41,121 bases of DNA from Eubacterium sp. CAG:180. GTDB lineage: Bacteria; Bacillota; Clostridia; Oscillospirales; Acutalibacteraceae. Location of the stretch: the NCBI GenBank assembly GCA_000432435.1, contig HF993135.1, forward strand, positions 245,455 through 286,575, written 5' to 3'. Below are positions 1 to 8,724 of the stretch, piece after piece. A model generated the notes under the pieces. It was not told where the DNA came from. It saw nothing but the letters and a program-made list of their open reading frames with translations, and did not search any database. The position numbers were made by a program, and so were the translations under genes. The number at the start of each line of letters is the position of its first letter. The stretch's first letter is position 1.

Positions 1-326
1 GCCCAGTCGTCATCAATCAAAAGGCCGTTGGTCTGTATGCTGTGGTGGAATATGAGCCCTTTTTTTGCATATTTCTTTTCGATTTCCGCAAAGCCTTTAT
101 AAAAATCAAGTCCCGCAAGCGTAGGCTCTCCGCCCTGAAACAAAAACGTACAGCTGCCGCTTGCGTATTCCGCGGCACTTTTAATTATCTCCTCGGCGTC
201 CGACAGCGACATCATACCGCAAAAAGCAGTTTCGCGGCAATTTGCCTCATCCTTATAAAAACAGTATTTGCAATTCATATTGCACGCCGAAGAAGCCGGC
301 TTTAAAAGAACACTTACATGTGGCAT
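1..326 (-). CDS. Anaerobic sulfatase-maturating-type radical SAM enzyme (N-terminal part, cut by window edge)
   Basis: About 108 residues of the N-terminus are present; the rest lies to the left of the window. The start is ATG at 326-324, preceded by GGAGGT. The protein opens with a LLKPASSACNMNCKYCFY-type segment. It contains a CxxxCxxC radical SAM cluster motif (C15, C19, C22 by my count), followed by FQGGEPT and SIQTNG, which are typical of the anSME/SPASM group. These enzymes convert a Cys or Ser of type I sulfatases to formylglycine. The C-terminal SPASM cysteines are outside the window, so a related peptide-modifying radical SAM enzyme remains possible. It is transcribed divergently from the GH3 gene, which would fit glycan (mucin-type) utilisation, but no sulfatase is visible here. 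Confidence 0.85.
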   Translation of the reverse strand, partial: MPHVSVLLKPASSACNMNCKYCFYKDEANCRETAFCGMMSLSDAEEIIKSAAEYASGSCTFLFQGGEPTLAGLDFYKGFAEIEKKYAKKGLIFHHSIQTNGLLIDDDW

Positions 327-359
327 TTTCTACCTCCGCAGCTTTATGTAATATTTATT

Positions 360-388
360 ATATTAGCACACTCGTCTCGGAAACTCAA
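360..388 (-). promoter_or_regulatory. Promoter for the radical SAM gene
   Basis: On the minus strand TTGAGT (383-388) and TAATAT (360-365) are separated by 17 bp, about 35 bp upstream of the radical SAM start codon. Seen in sequence; activity is inferred. Confidence 0.6.
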
Positions 389-403
389 ATTTTTCTCTCC
401 GTG

Positions 404-432
404 ATGACAAAACAATCAGTATGTGATATTAT
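404..432 (+). promoter_or_regulatory. Candidate promoter for the GH3 gene
   Basis: ATGACA (404-409) and TATTAT (427-432) lie 17 bp apart, about 30 bp before the GH3 start. The -35 box is not perfect. The two divergent promoters share a 134-bp intergenic region. Confidence 0.45.
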
Positions 433-460
433 GACATAAAAATAAAAAAGGAGCTGTAAA

Positions 461-2899
461 ATGAGTAGGATTATAAATAAACTGATTCGTAAAATCAGCG
501 GCAGTGAGCTTGCGCAAAAGCAAAATGCGAGCATAATAAAAAACGGCAAGCCGAATGAGAAAATAATCCCGTTTTTGCGACAGGCAGCGGCGGACGGCTG
601 CGTATTGCTGAAAAACAACGGGGCTTTACCCATAAACGGCAAGGATAATGTCGCGCTGTTCGGCAGAGTGCAAAACGACAGCTTTTTTGTCGGCAACGGC
701 TCGGGCGGAGACGTATGCGCGCCTTATAAAATCAGCTTTGCCGACGGCATAGAAAAAAACGGAAAAATACATATAAACGAAGATCTCAGAAAAATTTATA
801 ATGATTGGTGCGGCAAACGCAAAAACATACCCGATCCGGGGTTTTGGGGACATTGGCCGAGATTTTATCCGGAAATGCCGCTTAAAGACAACATTGTAAA
901 AAGTGCATCCGAAAAGAGCAATAAGGCCGTGGTATTCATAGGCAGAAGCGCCGGAGAGGATCGCGAAAACGTTCTCGAAAAGGGCAGCTATTACCTCACG
1001 AGCAGAGAAAAGGAGATGCTAGACCTTGTCACGGCTCATTTTGACGACGTCATTTTGGTTCTCAATATAGGCAGTCTTATTGATTTTGAAGAGATAGATG
1101 CATATAAGGATAAAATAGGCTCGATACTTATAGCTTGGCAAGGCGGTATGGAGAGCGGAAACGCGCTTTCGGATATACTCTCCGGTGAAGTCACTCCGAG
1201 CGGAAAGCTCAGCGATACAATCGCAAAACGATATGAGGACTACCCGAGCAGCGGCAACTTCGGCGCAAAGGAATACAACAACTATGTTGAGGACATCTTT
1301 GTGGGTTACCGCTATTTTGAAACCTTCGCCCCCGAAAAGGTGCTGTATGAATTCGGATTCGGTCTGTCTTATACAAATTTTAAAATCGAAACGGAAAAAT
1401 CGAACTATTCCGAAGGCAAAACAGAATTCAATGTTAAGGTGACGAATACCGGCTCGGTGCCAGGCAGAGAGACGGTTCAATTTTATGTTTCCGCTCCGAA
1501 CGGCAAGCTCGGGAAAGCAAAAAAATCACTCGTTGCTTTTCACAAAACAGAGCTTTTGTCCCCAGGCGGCTGTGAAACCTTCGTAACGGTGATTTCAAAT
1601 GACGGCTTTGCTTCTTACGACGACTCCGGCAAGGCCGGACACAAGAGCTGCTATGTACTCGAAAGCGGAATTTACGATTTTTATGTAGGCAACAGCGCAC
1701 GAAACTGTGAAAAGGTGTATAGCTTTACACTTGAAAACACAGTTGTAACCGCCGAGCTATCCGAAGTTATGGCGGTCAGCGAAAACCGCACGTTTGAACG
1801 CTTTGCCGCTGTTTGCGACGGCGACAAAATCGCTCTGGCAAAGGAAAAAGTGCCTGTTCGCACCGTTAGTCTGAAAAATCGAATACTCTCTTCTCTGCCT
1901 GACGGAAAAGAAATCAGCGGTGACAAAGGCTATAAGCTCTCCGACGTAAAAGCAGGCAAAGTAAAGCTTCAAGACTTTACAGTTCAACTTTCACTCGACG
2001 AGCTCGAAGCAATCTCACGAGGCGAGGGACCTATGAACAGCTCACTCGGAGCAAAGGGTAACGCGGGTGCTTTCGGCGGCGTTTTAAAGTCGCTCAGAGA
2101 AAAGGGAATCCCCCCGATAATCACCACCGACGGTCCGTCCGGAATAAGACTTCTTTCCGCCTGTTCGCTGATGCCCTGCGGTACGGCGATAGCGTGCTCT
2201 TGGGACGAAAGTCTCACCGAGGAATTATTCACGGAAATGGGCAAAGAGATGATAAAAAAGGGCAGCGACGTGCTGTTGGCGCCGGGTATGAATATACACA
2301 GGAACGTGCTGTGCGGCAGAAACTTCGAATACTATTCCGAGGACCCGTACCTCACGGGTAAAACCGCTGCGGCAACGGTCAGGGGCATACAGAAAAACGG
2401 CGTTTCGGCGTGTCCGAAGCACTTTGCCGGCAACAATCAGGAATATAACCGCAATCACACCGACGACATAGTGTCCGAAAGGGCACTTCGCGAAATCTAT
2501 CTCAAGGGCTTTGAAATATGCGTTAAGGAGTCGTCTCCGCACTGCATTATGACAAGCTACAACAAGATAAACGGCGTTTGGAGCCACTACAATTATGAGC
2601 TTTGTACCACCGTTTTGCGTGACGAATGGCACTTCGGCGGTATGGTTATGACAGACTGGTGGATGCGCTACGCTCCGTCACCCGAATTTCCGCAGCTGAG
2701 AGACAATGCATATCGCGTCAGAGCGCAGGTTGACGTGCTTATGCCCGGATTTAAAACCGCGGTCAGCAAGAGCGGCGGAAACGACGGCTCTCTGCTTGAA
2801 ACATACGGTCAAAAGGACGGAATAGCCTTAGGAGAACTGCAGAGAACCGCAAACAACGTTCTCCGCTTTATCCTCTCAACCGACAAAAAGCTAAACTGA
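461..2899 (+). CDS. Glycoside hydrolase family 3, permuted domain order (beta-glucosidase-like)
   Basis: An 812-residue GH3 enzyme, expected to release terminal beta-linked sugars from oligosaccharides. No signal peptide is visible, so it is probably cytoplasmic. The domains are in the reverse of the usual order. The GH3 C-terminal alpha/beta domain comes first (roughly 40-290, starting at LLKNNGALP), then a fibronectin-III-like domain (roughly 310-420), then the GH3 N-terminal TIM barrel (roughly 510-800). The barrel contains TTDGPSGIR, the KHFAGNNQE motif (K653, H654) and MTDWW, in which Asp732 is the expected nucleophile. This arrangement is known from some rumen and gut clostridial beta-glucosidases. 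A GGAG site lies 8 nt before ATG. Substrate cannot be assigned from sequence alone. Confidence 0.9.
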   Translation: MSRIINKLIRKISGSELAQKQNASIIKNGKPNEKIIPFLRQAAADGCVLLKNNGALPINGKDNVALFGRVQNDSFFVGNGSGGDVCAPYKISFADGIEKNGKIHINEDLRKIYNDWCGKRKNIPDPGFWGHWPRFYPEMPLKDNIVKSASEKSNKAVVFIGRSAGEDRENVLEKGSYYLTSREKEMLDLVTAHFDDVILVLNIGSLIDFEEIDAYKDKIGSILIAWQGGMESGNALSDILSGEVTPSGKLSDTIAKRYEDYPSSGNFGAKEYNNYVEDIFVGYRYFETFAPEKVLYEFGFGLSYTNFKIETEKSNYSEGKTEFNVKVTNTGSVPGRETVQFYVSAPNGKLGKAKKSLVAFHKTELLSPGGCETFVTVISNDGFASYDDSGKAGHKSCYVLESGIYDFYVGNSARNCEKVYSFTLENTVVTAELSEVMAVSENRTFERFAAVCDGDKIALAKEKVPVRTVSLKNRILSSLPDGKEISGDKGYKLSDVKAGKVKLQDFTVQLSLDELEAISRGEGPMNSSLGAKGNAGAFGGVLKSLREKGIPPIITTDGPSGIRLLSACSLMPCGTAIACSWDESLTEELFTEMGKEMIKKGSDVLLAPGMNIHRNVLCGRNFEYYSEDPYLTGKTAAATVRGIQKNGVSACPKHFAGNNQEYNRNHTDDIVSERALREIYLKGFEICVKESSPHCIMTSYNKINGVWSHYNYELCTTVLRDEWHFGGMVMTDWWMRYAPSPEFPQLRDNAYRVRAQVDVLMPGFKTAVSKSGGNDGSLLETYGQKDGIALGELQRTANNVLRFILSTDKKLN

Positions 2900-2919
2900 A
2901 TAAAAGCCGTATAACATAT

Positions 2920-2980
2920 AAAAAGACTGCCTTTATGCCGTGTGACGTACGTAATCACATTTGATAAATGCAGTCTTTTT
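2920..2980. terminator. Bidirectional terminator between GH3 and the ABC exporter
   Basis: Inverted arms AAAAAGACTGC (2920-2930) and GCAGTCTTTTT (2970-2980) give a U-tract on either strand. The loop holds a second short palindrome (TGTGA...TCACA). It separates two convergent genes. Confidence 0.65.
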
Positions 2981-2999
2981 TATTTATTCGCCGAGTCCT

Positions 3000-4823
3000 T
3001 TATGAGATATAATACCTTGCCTGCGCATTCCAAAGCTCGCTGTATTTGCCGCCTGCACCCAAAAGCTCGCGATGCGTTCCGTGCTCGACAAGCCGCGCGT
3101 TGTCAAACACGGCGATTTTATCGCAGAAGGCGCAGCTTGAAAGCCTGTGAGAAATATAAATCGCCGTTTTATTTTGAACAAAGGAATTGAAACGGCTGTA
3201 TATCTCGTTTTCCGCAATGGGGTCGAGTGCCGCCGTGGGCTCGTCCAAAATAACGACGGGAGCGTCCTTATACAGTGCCCTCGCAAGAGCAAGCTTTTGC
3301 GCCTCACCACCCGATATTTCAACGCCTGTTTCGTCCAAATCCTTATAAAGATATGTGTTTTCCTTATCCGCCAAGCGTTCGGCTCTGTCCTTAATATTTG
3401 CATTTTCGAGGCAAGCATAAAATCTGTCGCTGTCGAAATCGGAGTTTGCGCAAATATTATCCTTAAGTGATACGGAAAATATTTTAAAATCCTGAAAAAC
3501 CACGGAATAAAGACCTGTAATGCTCTCTCTTGTGTATTCCTTAATATCGGTGCCGTTAATCAGAATTTCGCCGTCCGTCACATCATAAAGGCGGCACATA
3601 AGCTTGATAAAGGTGGTTTTACCGCTGCCGTTTCTGCCGACAACGGCAAGATGCTCGCCGTTTTCTATTTTGAGATTGACATTTCGGAGAGCGTAATTTT
3701 CGGCGGACGGATATTTAAATGAAACATTTTTGAATTCAAGCTCGAAGCCTGCGGATAAATCCAGCTTCTTTTCGCCGTAGGTCATTTCGTCATTCGTATT
3801 TACAATCTCGAAATAATAATTGACGAGCGGCACCATTTCGGCGGTCTTGCCAAAGGTTACCGCCATTTTCATTATGCCCGCAATAATCTGCATAAACGCT
3901 CCGCAATAAAGCACAAGCGAACCTATTCCGAAGAGTCCGTACAAGCCCTTGGTGCCGATAAAAAGATAAATTCCGAAGCCGACAAGCGCACCTAAAATCG
4001 CAACGAACGAGCTTTGCCTGGCCGTATTCATTGAAGCTTTTTTCAAAACCCTTTCGCCGTCTGTCAAAAGCTTGTCCGTAGCGGTGTGCTTTATTAGAGT
4101 CTGCTCGTTATAAACGCGGATTTCCTTGCCCGTATTGTAATCCGAAAACATGTTGAGAAAATAATAAAAAATTCTGTCAAGGCGCGAATACTCGTCGCTC
4201 GCCTTAAACCAAGCCTTGTTCATTCTGACCGCTACCACAAGAATAATAACCGCCATAACGGCTATTGCGCCGAAAATCGTAAGCAAAAATGCGGGACGTT
4301 CAAAAAACGAGGTGCCGGTTTTCTCAAAGCCGATTTTGAGCAGCGGAATTATTATAACAACGGATATAACCAGCGTAAGCGCACCCGATATAAAATCACG
4401 CATCATCCATGTAAACTGTACAAATGAGGAAAAGACCCTGTCCTGAGCCTCCGAATGCTTGTGAACAAGCTCCTTAAATTCACTGTTTTCAAGACGTTGA
4501 TACTCAATGCGAAACAGCTTTGATGAAATTTCGCGAAGCTCCTTGTTGTACATCAGCGAGCGATAAACAAACTGCATTTCGCCGAGAAAGCAGTTGACGA
4601 AAAACAATACGGCGTTAATACCGACAGCCGAGCCGATATAGAGTGTGAGACTTTTCATACCTGCTCCGCCGTCGAGCAAATCTATGATTTTTGATGTGAA
4701 CCAAATGTTGATAAACGGCATAACAGCCGTAACAAACGCAACAGTAACGGCGGTGGGAATAAGGCGTTTTTCGAGACGGTTCATTTCACGGAACGCCGCA
4801 AAAACGGTTTTTACTCTGTTCAT
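3000..4823 (-). CDS. ABC exporter half-transporter B (membrane domain fused to ATPase)
   Basis: A 607-residue protein with an N-terminal six-helix exporter domain (about 1-330) and a C-terminal nucleotide-binding domain. The Walker A GRNGSGKT is near residue 395, the signature SGGEAQK near 503 and the Walker B VVILDEP near 522, followed by an H-loop (ISHRLSS). It is the second gene of a pair and overlaps the stop of its partner by 4 nt (ATGA), implying translational coupling and a heterodimeric exporter. The substrate is unknown; the family covers lipids, peptides and drugs. A 48-bp stretch encoding the Walker B region is identical to that of the partner gene. Confidence 0.9.
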   Translation of the reverse strand: MNRVKTVFAAFREMNRLEKRLIPTAVTVAFVTAVMPFINIWFTSKIIDLLDGGAGMKSLTLYIGSAVGINAVLFFVNCFLGEMQFVYRSLMYNKELREISSKLFRIEYQRLENSEFKELVHKHSEAQDRVFSSFVQFTWMMRDFISGALTLVISVVIIIPLLKIGFEKTGTSFFERPAFLLTIFGAIAVMAVIILVVAVRMNKAWFKASDEYSRLDRIFYYFLNMFSDYNTGKEIRVYNEQTLIKHTATDKLLTDGERVLKKASMNTARQSSFVAILGALVGFGIYLFIGTKGLYGLFGIGSLVLYCGAFMQIIAGIMKMAVTFGKTAEMVPLVNYYFEIVNTNDEMTYGEKKLDLSAGFELEFKNVSFKYPSAENYALRNVNLKIENGEHLAVVGRNGSGKTTFIKLMCRLYDVTDGEILINGTDIKEYTRESITGLYSVVFQDFKIFSVSLKDNICANSDFDSDRFYACLENANIKDRAERLADKENTYLYKDLDETGVEISGGEAQKLALARALYKDAPVVILDEPTAALDPIAENEIYSRFNSFVQNKTAIYISHRLSSCAFCDKIAVFDNARLVEHGTHRELLGAGGKYSELWNAQARYYIS

Positions 4824-6595
4824 ACGGTCTCTCCCCCGTTCTCCTTATAATAGTAGCTTTGGACTTGGTACATTCTGTAATATAAGCCTTTGAGAGCCAT
4901 CAGCTCATCATGCGTACCGCTCTCGGCAATTTTCCCGTCCTTAACAAGCAAAATCCTGTCGCAAAAGCGCGTCGACGAGAGGCGGTGCGAAATAAAAAAC
5001 GATATTTTGCCGCTTGTCATCTCGTTGTATTTCAAGTACAGCTCGTTTTCCGCAATGGGGTCGAGTGCCGCCGTGGGCTCGTCCAAAATCAAAACAGGTG
5101 CATTTTTGTATATTGCTTTTGCGAGGAGCAGCTTTTGCTTTTCACCGCCGGAGAAATCAGCCGCGTCCTTATACACGTCCTTTATCATATAGGTTTTTTC
5201 CTTTAGCGGCAGACTGTTGATTTTTTCGGAAATACCCGCTTTATCAAATGCGGCAAAAAGCTTTTTTCTGTCATAGTCCGAGGCAGTACAAATATTTTCC
5301 GCAATTGTCATCGGCATAAAATAATAGTCCTGAAAAACTGCGGAAAAGAGGTTAAAATAGCTGTCGCTTGAAAAATCACGACTGCTTTTTCCGTTAATCA
5401 AAATCTCACCGGAAGTAGGATAATATAAGCCGCAAAGCAGCTTAACGGCGGTCGTTTTGCCTGCTCCGTTTTCGCCGACTATGGCTATGTTTTCACCCCT
5501 GTTCACCTTAAATGACATATTACAAACCGTGCTTTTTTCGGCGGACGGATATGTAAAAGAAACGTTCTTAAATTCAATTGAAGCGACGTCGTCAAAATCA
5601 ATGTCGGGTCTGTTTTGGCCCTCCTCCTCGCTTTCGACAAATTCACGAAAGGCTGCGCAATCGTTACAGCAACGCTCAAGATTCGAATACTGATACACGG
5701 CATTCATTATCCAATTTGAAAAGCCCGTTATAATGCCAAAATAAAAAATGAAATCCGAAACAGACAGCCTGCCGCCGCATACAAGATATGAGAGATATGC
5801 ATAGGCAACAAGCTCGCGTATGAGATTTAAAAGTGCTCTCAGTCCTCCGATTCTGATATTTTGGCGCATAAATTTTTGATTGATTTTTTCAAGGTCGCAG
5901 ATTATTTTTGCAATGGCAAACAGGAAATAATCCGTAAAGCCGTACAATCTTATATCCTTAGCCGCAGAAAAATCACGGCAAAGATTATAGTAATAATCAT
6001 AGCGAACAAATATTTTGCTTCGCTCGTTCTTGGTTTTCTTTTCCTTACCGTTCAAAAAGCCGAGCAAGAAAAACTCCGCCGCACAGGTGGCAAAAATAAT
6101 CAATATCATAATAATGTTGATTTTATAAATCAGCGCAAGAGATGCCGCAACGCCTACAACACATACGCAAAATTGATTGCACGAATCGAGAAAATCCGAC
6201 GAACCCGAATAATAGCTGCGGTAAAACTCCATTGCTCTCTTATTCTTTTCTCTGCCGCCCGGGCTTTCGATATTTGTATAATCGGTGTTCAAATTCTTAT
6301 TGAAAGCAAGCACCGCATAGCGCATACGAATAATACGCGCGCTGCCGTTTAAGAGTTCCTGCATAAACGGCGAAAGCCAAGTAGTCAGCACAACGAGCAC
6401 GCTCAAAAGCCCCACGACAAGCGTAAGTCTGCCTACCGTTGCGCCCTCGTTTATGCAATCGATCATAGCCTTTGGTATATAAGAAGTGACAATCGGCTGA
6501 AACACAAGCGCCGGTATGCGTATAAGAAAATACACAAGGCTTTTCCTATCCCATTTAAGCCAATTAGACAGCATATATTTTATGTTATCTCTCAT
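4820..6595 (-). CDS. ABC exporter half-transporter A (membrane domain fused to ATPase)
   Basis: A 591-residue partner of the downstream half-transporter, with the same layout: transmembrane domain to about residue 320, Walker A GENGAGKT near 373, signature SGGEKQK near 481, Walker B VLILDEP near 500. I chose the ATG at 6595 because GGAGGATAAAATA precedes it. An upstream in-frame GTG at 6616 would place this ribosome binding site inside the gene. It is the first gene of the operon, directly downstream of a good promoter, and divergent from a small HTH gene, which suggests local regulation. Substrate unknown. Confidence 0.9.
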   Translation of the reverse strand: MRDNIKYMLSNWLKWDRKSLVYFLIRIPALVFQPIVTSYIPKAMIDCINEGATVGRLTLVVGLLSVLVVLTTWLSPFMQELLNGSARIIRMRYAVLAFNKNLNTDYTNIESPGGREKNKRAMEFYRSYYSGSSDFLDSCNQFCVCVVGVAASLALIYKINIIMILIIFATCAAEFFLLGFLNGKEKKTKNERSKIFVRYDYYYNLCRDFSAAKDIRLYGFTDYFLFAIAKIICDLEKINQKFMRQNIRIGGLRALLNLIRELVAYAYLSYLVCGGRLSVSDFIFYFGIITGFSNWIMNAVYQYSNLERCCNDCAAFREFVESEEEGQNRPDIDFDDVASIEFKNVSFTYPSAEKSTVCNMSFKVNRGENIAIVGENGAGKTTAVKLLCGLYYPTSGEILINGKSSRDFSSDSYFNLFSAVFQDYYFMPMTIAENICTASDYDRKKLFAAFDKAGISEKINSLPLKEKTYMIKDVYKDAADFSGGEKQKLLLAKAIYKNAPVLILDEPTAALDPIAENELYLKYNEMTSGKISFFISHRLSSTRFCDRILLVKDGKIAESGTHDELMALKGLYYRMYQVQSYYYKENGGETV

Positions 6596-6664
6596 TATTT
6601 TATCCTCCGTAAGCACCTGTGCAAAAGCCCCTCACGCGACATACCGCGAAATCGGCATAATTGA

Positions 6665-6693
6665 ATATTACATTAGCCGCATATAAAAGTCAA
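6665..6693 (-). promoter_or_regulatory. Promoter of the ABC exporter operon
   Basis: On the minus strand TTGACT (6688-6693) and TAATAT (6665-6670) are 17 bp apart, about 70 bp before the first exporter gene. The 6700-6735 palindrome begins 7 bp upstream of the -35 box, a position suited to an activator or to control of both divergent genes. Confidence 0.7.
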
Positions 6694-6699
6694 TAAAAA

Positions 6700-6735
6700 A
6701 ATTTGGAATATATCCCACACGATATATCCCAAATT
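6700..6735. promoter_or_regulatory. 36-bp palindrome, candidate operator in the divergent region
   Basis: Arms AATTTGGAATATATC (6700-6714) and GATATATCCCAAATT (6721-6735) are inverted repeats matching at 14 of 15 positions around a 6-nt spacer. No U-tract follows on either strand. It lies between the exporter promoter and the XRE gene, so an operator for that regulator is the simplest reading. Confidence 0.6.
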
Positions 6736-6775
6736 CCTATACGATTTAACTATCATTGACAAAAAGGCGGTAGTT

Positions 6776-7018
6776 ATGAAAATTAAAGATGCTGTTGCTC
6801 AAAGAATAATCGATTTATGTAAGGAAAAGAACATTGCCATAAACGCGCTCGGCAACATAAGCGGCGTAAATCCGTCCACGATTTACAGCATACTGAACAC
6901 AAAAAGTCAAAATCCCGGCGTTGTAACGCTGCAAAAAATATGCGACGGCTTGGAAATATCAATACGGGATTTTTTTGACGTTGAGCTTTTTGACGACATT
7001 GAGCAGGAAATAATATAA
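6776..7018 (+). CDS. Small XRE/Cro-family HTH transcriptional regulator
   Basis: An 80-residue protein that is almost entirely one helix-turn-helix domain. The start IKDAVAQRIIDLCKEKN, the recognition region SGVNPSTIYSILN (about 29-41) and VVTLQKICDGLEISIRDFF are classic XRE features. It ends with an acidic tail (LFDDIEQEII). AAAAAGGCGG precedes the ATG. The start region also contains TAACTATC...GGTAGTTA, which could fold over the ribosome binding site. Being divergent from the ABC exporter, it probably controls that operon and itself; this is inferred from position. Confidence 0.85.
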   Translation: MKIKDAVAQRIIDLCKEKNIAINALGNISGVNPSTIYSILNTKSQNPGVVTLQKICDGLEISIRDFFDVELFDDIEQEII

Positions 7019-7049
7019 AAGCGAACAGCCTGCGGCTGCCGGCGGTCCG

Positions 7050-7913
7050 TTACGTAAGCTTATTCATATCGTCCGGCATGGGTGCGGTAAATTCCATAAT
7101 TTGCTCGGTAACGGGGTGTGTAAAGCGGACAAAACAGCAGTGCAGAGCCTGATGGCTGAGTCTTTTATCCGTACTGCCGTACATATCGTCGCCCACAAGC
7201 GGCGCTCCGAGGCTTTTAAAATGAACACGTATCTGATGAGTTCTGCCCGTTTCGAGATGTATTCTCAAAAGCGTACAGCCGTCCTTTACCTTTAACGATT
7301 TCCAATGTGTAACGGCTCTTTCGCCGCCCACGCCGACATCGCGCAAGGTCTTCATGGGGTCGGGTCTTATAATAGGCTTATCTATAACGCCATCGCCGTA
7401 AAATTCGCCGCCGGCAACAGCTAAATACTCCTTATATATTTTACCGCTCAGCTTTGCCGCAGAAAATTTATTGAGAGCGCACACCACTATGCCCGACGTT
7501 CCCTTATCAAGTCTGCCGACAGAGCGGAATACGCACTCCTTTCCCTCTTTCATAAGATGAAATGCCACCGCATTTGACAGCGCGTCGCAACGGTGATTGT
7601 GCGACTCGTGCATGGCAATATCGGGCTTTTTGTTTATCACGAGTATATCGTCGTCCTCATAAATTATGTCGAGCGGTATATCCGCAGGCACAGCGGAGGC
7701 GGTGCCTTCGTCGGACGGCAAATTCAAAGTCAGCGTATCACCCGAATTTAAAATGTCGATGCTTCTCGCCCCTACTCCGTTTTTCAATATGCCGTTTTCG
7801 GTGCGCTTTAAAACGCAGAGCATTCTGTGCGACACGCCCCTATGCTTTAAATAATCTTTTATTTTGACATTGCCGTTGTCATTGTCAATAAAAAATTCGA
7901 TTTTGCGACCCAT
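7050..7913 (-). CDS. RluA-family pseudouridine synthase
   Basis: A 287-residue RNA pseudouridine synthase. Residues 1-70 form an S4-like RNA-binding region. The catalytic domain starts near 80 (IIYEDDDILVINKKP) and carries the motif II GRLDKGTSG with catalytic Asp136, then TGRTHQIRVH near 225. It belongs to the RluA/RluC/RluD class that modifies large-subunit rRNA; which uridine is modified cannot be told here. The start is ATG at 7913 with GGTGG upstream. It is transcribed convergently with the XRE gene over a 31-bp gap that contains a weak CAGCC/GGCTG hairpin (7026-7038). Confidence 0.9.
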   Translation of the reverse strand: MGRKIEFFIDNDNGNVKIKDYLKHRGVSHRMLCVLKRTENGILKNGVGARSIDILNSGDTLTLNLPSDEGTASAVPADIPLDIIYEDDDILVINKKPDIAMHESHNHRCDALSNAVAFHLMKEGKECVFRSVGRLDKGTSGIVVCALNKFSAAKLSGKIYKEYLAVAGGEFYGDGVIDKPIIRPDPMKTLRDVGVGGERAVTHWKSLKVKDGCTLLRIHLETGRTHQIRVHFKSLGAPLVGDDMYGSTDKRLSHQALHCCFVRFTHPVTEQIMEFTAPMPDDMNKLT

Positions 7914-7942
7914 AATTCCACCATCGTTAAAATTCTGTTTTA

Positions 7943-7971
7943 TTGCATTATATCATATAAAGGTGTAAAAT
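7943..7971 (+). promoter_or_regulatory. Promoter of the PII-like/antiporter operon
   Basis: TTGCAT (7943-7948) and TAAAAT (7966-7971) with a 17-bp spacer, about 30 bp before the first PII-like gene. Confidence 0.6.
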
Positions 7972-8000
7972 AATATCGAAATTTAAAAGGGAGGAATACT

Positions 8001-8342
8001 ATGCAGCTCGTAATAATGATAATTCACGACAGCGACCACATGAATTCCATTCTCGTAAAAATGATGGAGGCAGGTATCAAGGGCGGCTCGCTTATAGATT
8101 GCGAGGGTGCTCTTCAGGCAATAGGGCGCGCATCCTCTGATCCGCCGCCTGTTTTCGGCTCCCTGCGCGAATATTTAAACCCCGAAAGTGCCGCAAAAAA
8201 CAAGCTTCTTCTCTGCGCTATGGAGGACGAGAAGGTCGCAGTCGCAAAACAGATTGCGAACGAAGTCACCGGCGGGCTCTCAAAGCCCAATACCGGCGTT
8301 ATGTTTTGCCTGCCGCTGCTGTCGCACGAGGGATTGAAATAA
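8001..8342 (+). CDS. PII-like (nitrogen regulatory PII superfamily) protein 1
   Basis: A 113-residue protein with the compact ferredoxin-like pattern of PII-like proteins: an opening beta strand (MQLVIMIIHD), an internal GSLIDCEG segment, a middle loop with FGSLREYL and a closing GLSKPNTGVMFCLPL strand. PII-like proteins form trimers that bind small ligands and often regulate an adjacent transporter. GGGAGG lies 8 nt before the ATG. It is the first of two paralogues placed directly before a Kef-type antiporter, so its partner is probably that antiporter. The ligand is unknown and classical PII uridylylation features are not evident. Confidence 0.7.
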   Translation: MQLVIMIIHDSDHMNSILVKMMEAGIKGGSLIDCEGALQAIGRASSDPPPVFGSLREYLNPESAAKNKLLLCAMEDEKVAVAKQIANEVTGGLSKPNTGVMFCLPLLSHEGLK

Positions 8343-8370
8343 TATTGAATCTGATACGGAGGAAAAATTT

Positions 8371-8724
8371 ATGCAGCTTTTGTTTTTTGTACTGAACCGC
8401 TCCGAAATGCTGGACGATATACTGACGAGCTTTGCGGATCACGACATACACGGTGCTACCATACTTGACAGCAAGGGAATGGTTCATCTTTTGGCGTCTC
8501 ACAGCGACGAGGGCGAGGTTCCGTTTTTCGGTGCGATGAGGGCATTTTTAAAGCCTGAACGCGAGAACAGCAATCTTATAATCGCCGCAGTAAACGACGA
8601 TCACGTTGAAAATGCCGTAAAGGCCATTGAGGATGTTATAGGCGATCTTTCCAAGCCCGATACCGGAGTGGTTTTCACCGTTCCGATAAGTTACGTGAAA
8701 GGATTGTATAAGGATGGAAATTAA
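8371..8724 (+). CDS. PII-like protein 2, paralogue of the preceding gene
   Basis: A 117-residue relative of the upstream gene. Both start MQL, both have FG(S/A)(L/M)R in the middle and both end in LSKP(N/D)TGV followed by a hydrophobic strand and KGL-like residues. Overall identity is modest, so this is an old duplication. A GGAGG site precedes the ATG. Its 3' end overlaps the antiporter gene by 11 nt, indicating translational coupling. The pair may form a heteromeric sensor, or each may read a different ligand; both ideas are inferences. Confidence 0.7.
   Translation: MQLLFFVLNRSEMLDDILTSFADHDIHGATILDSKGMVHLLASHSDEGEVPFFGAMRAFLKPERENSNLIIAAVNDDHVENAVKAIEDVIGDLSKPDTGVVFTVPISYVKGLYKDGN

Noticed and set aside
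6596..6616. GTG start at 6616 for the upstream ABC half-transporter
   Set aside because: The GGAGG site lies between this GTG and the ATG at 6595, so the ATG is the better start.
7026..7038. Terminator after the XRE gene
   Set aside because: The CAGCC/GGCTG stem is only 5 bp with a 3-nt loop and no U-tract.
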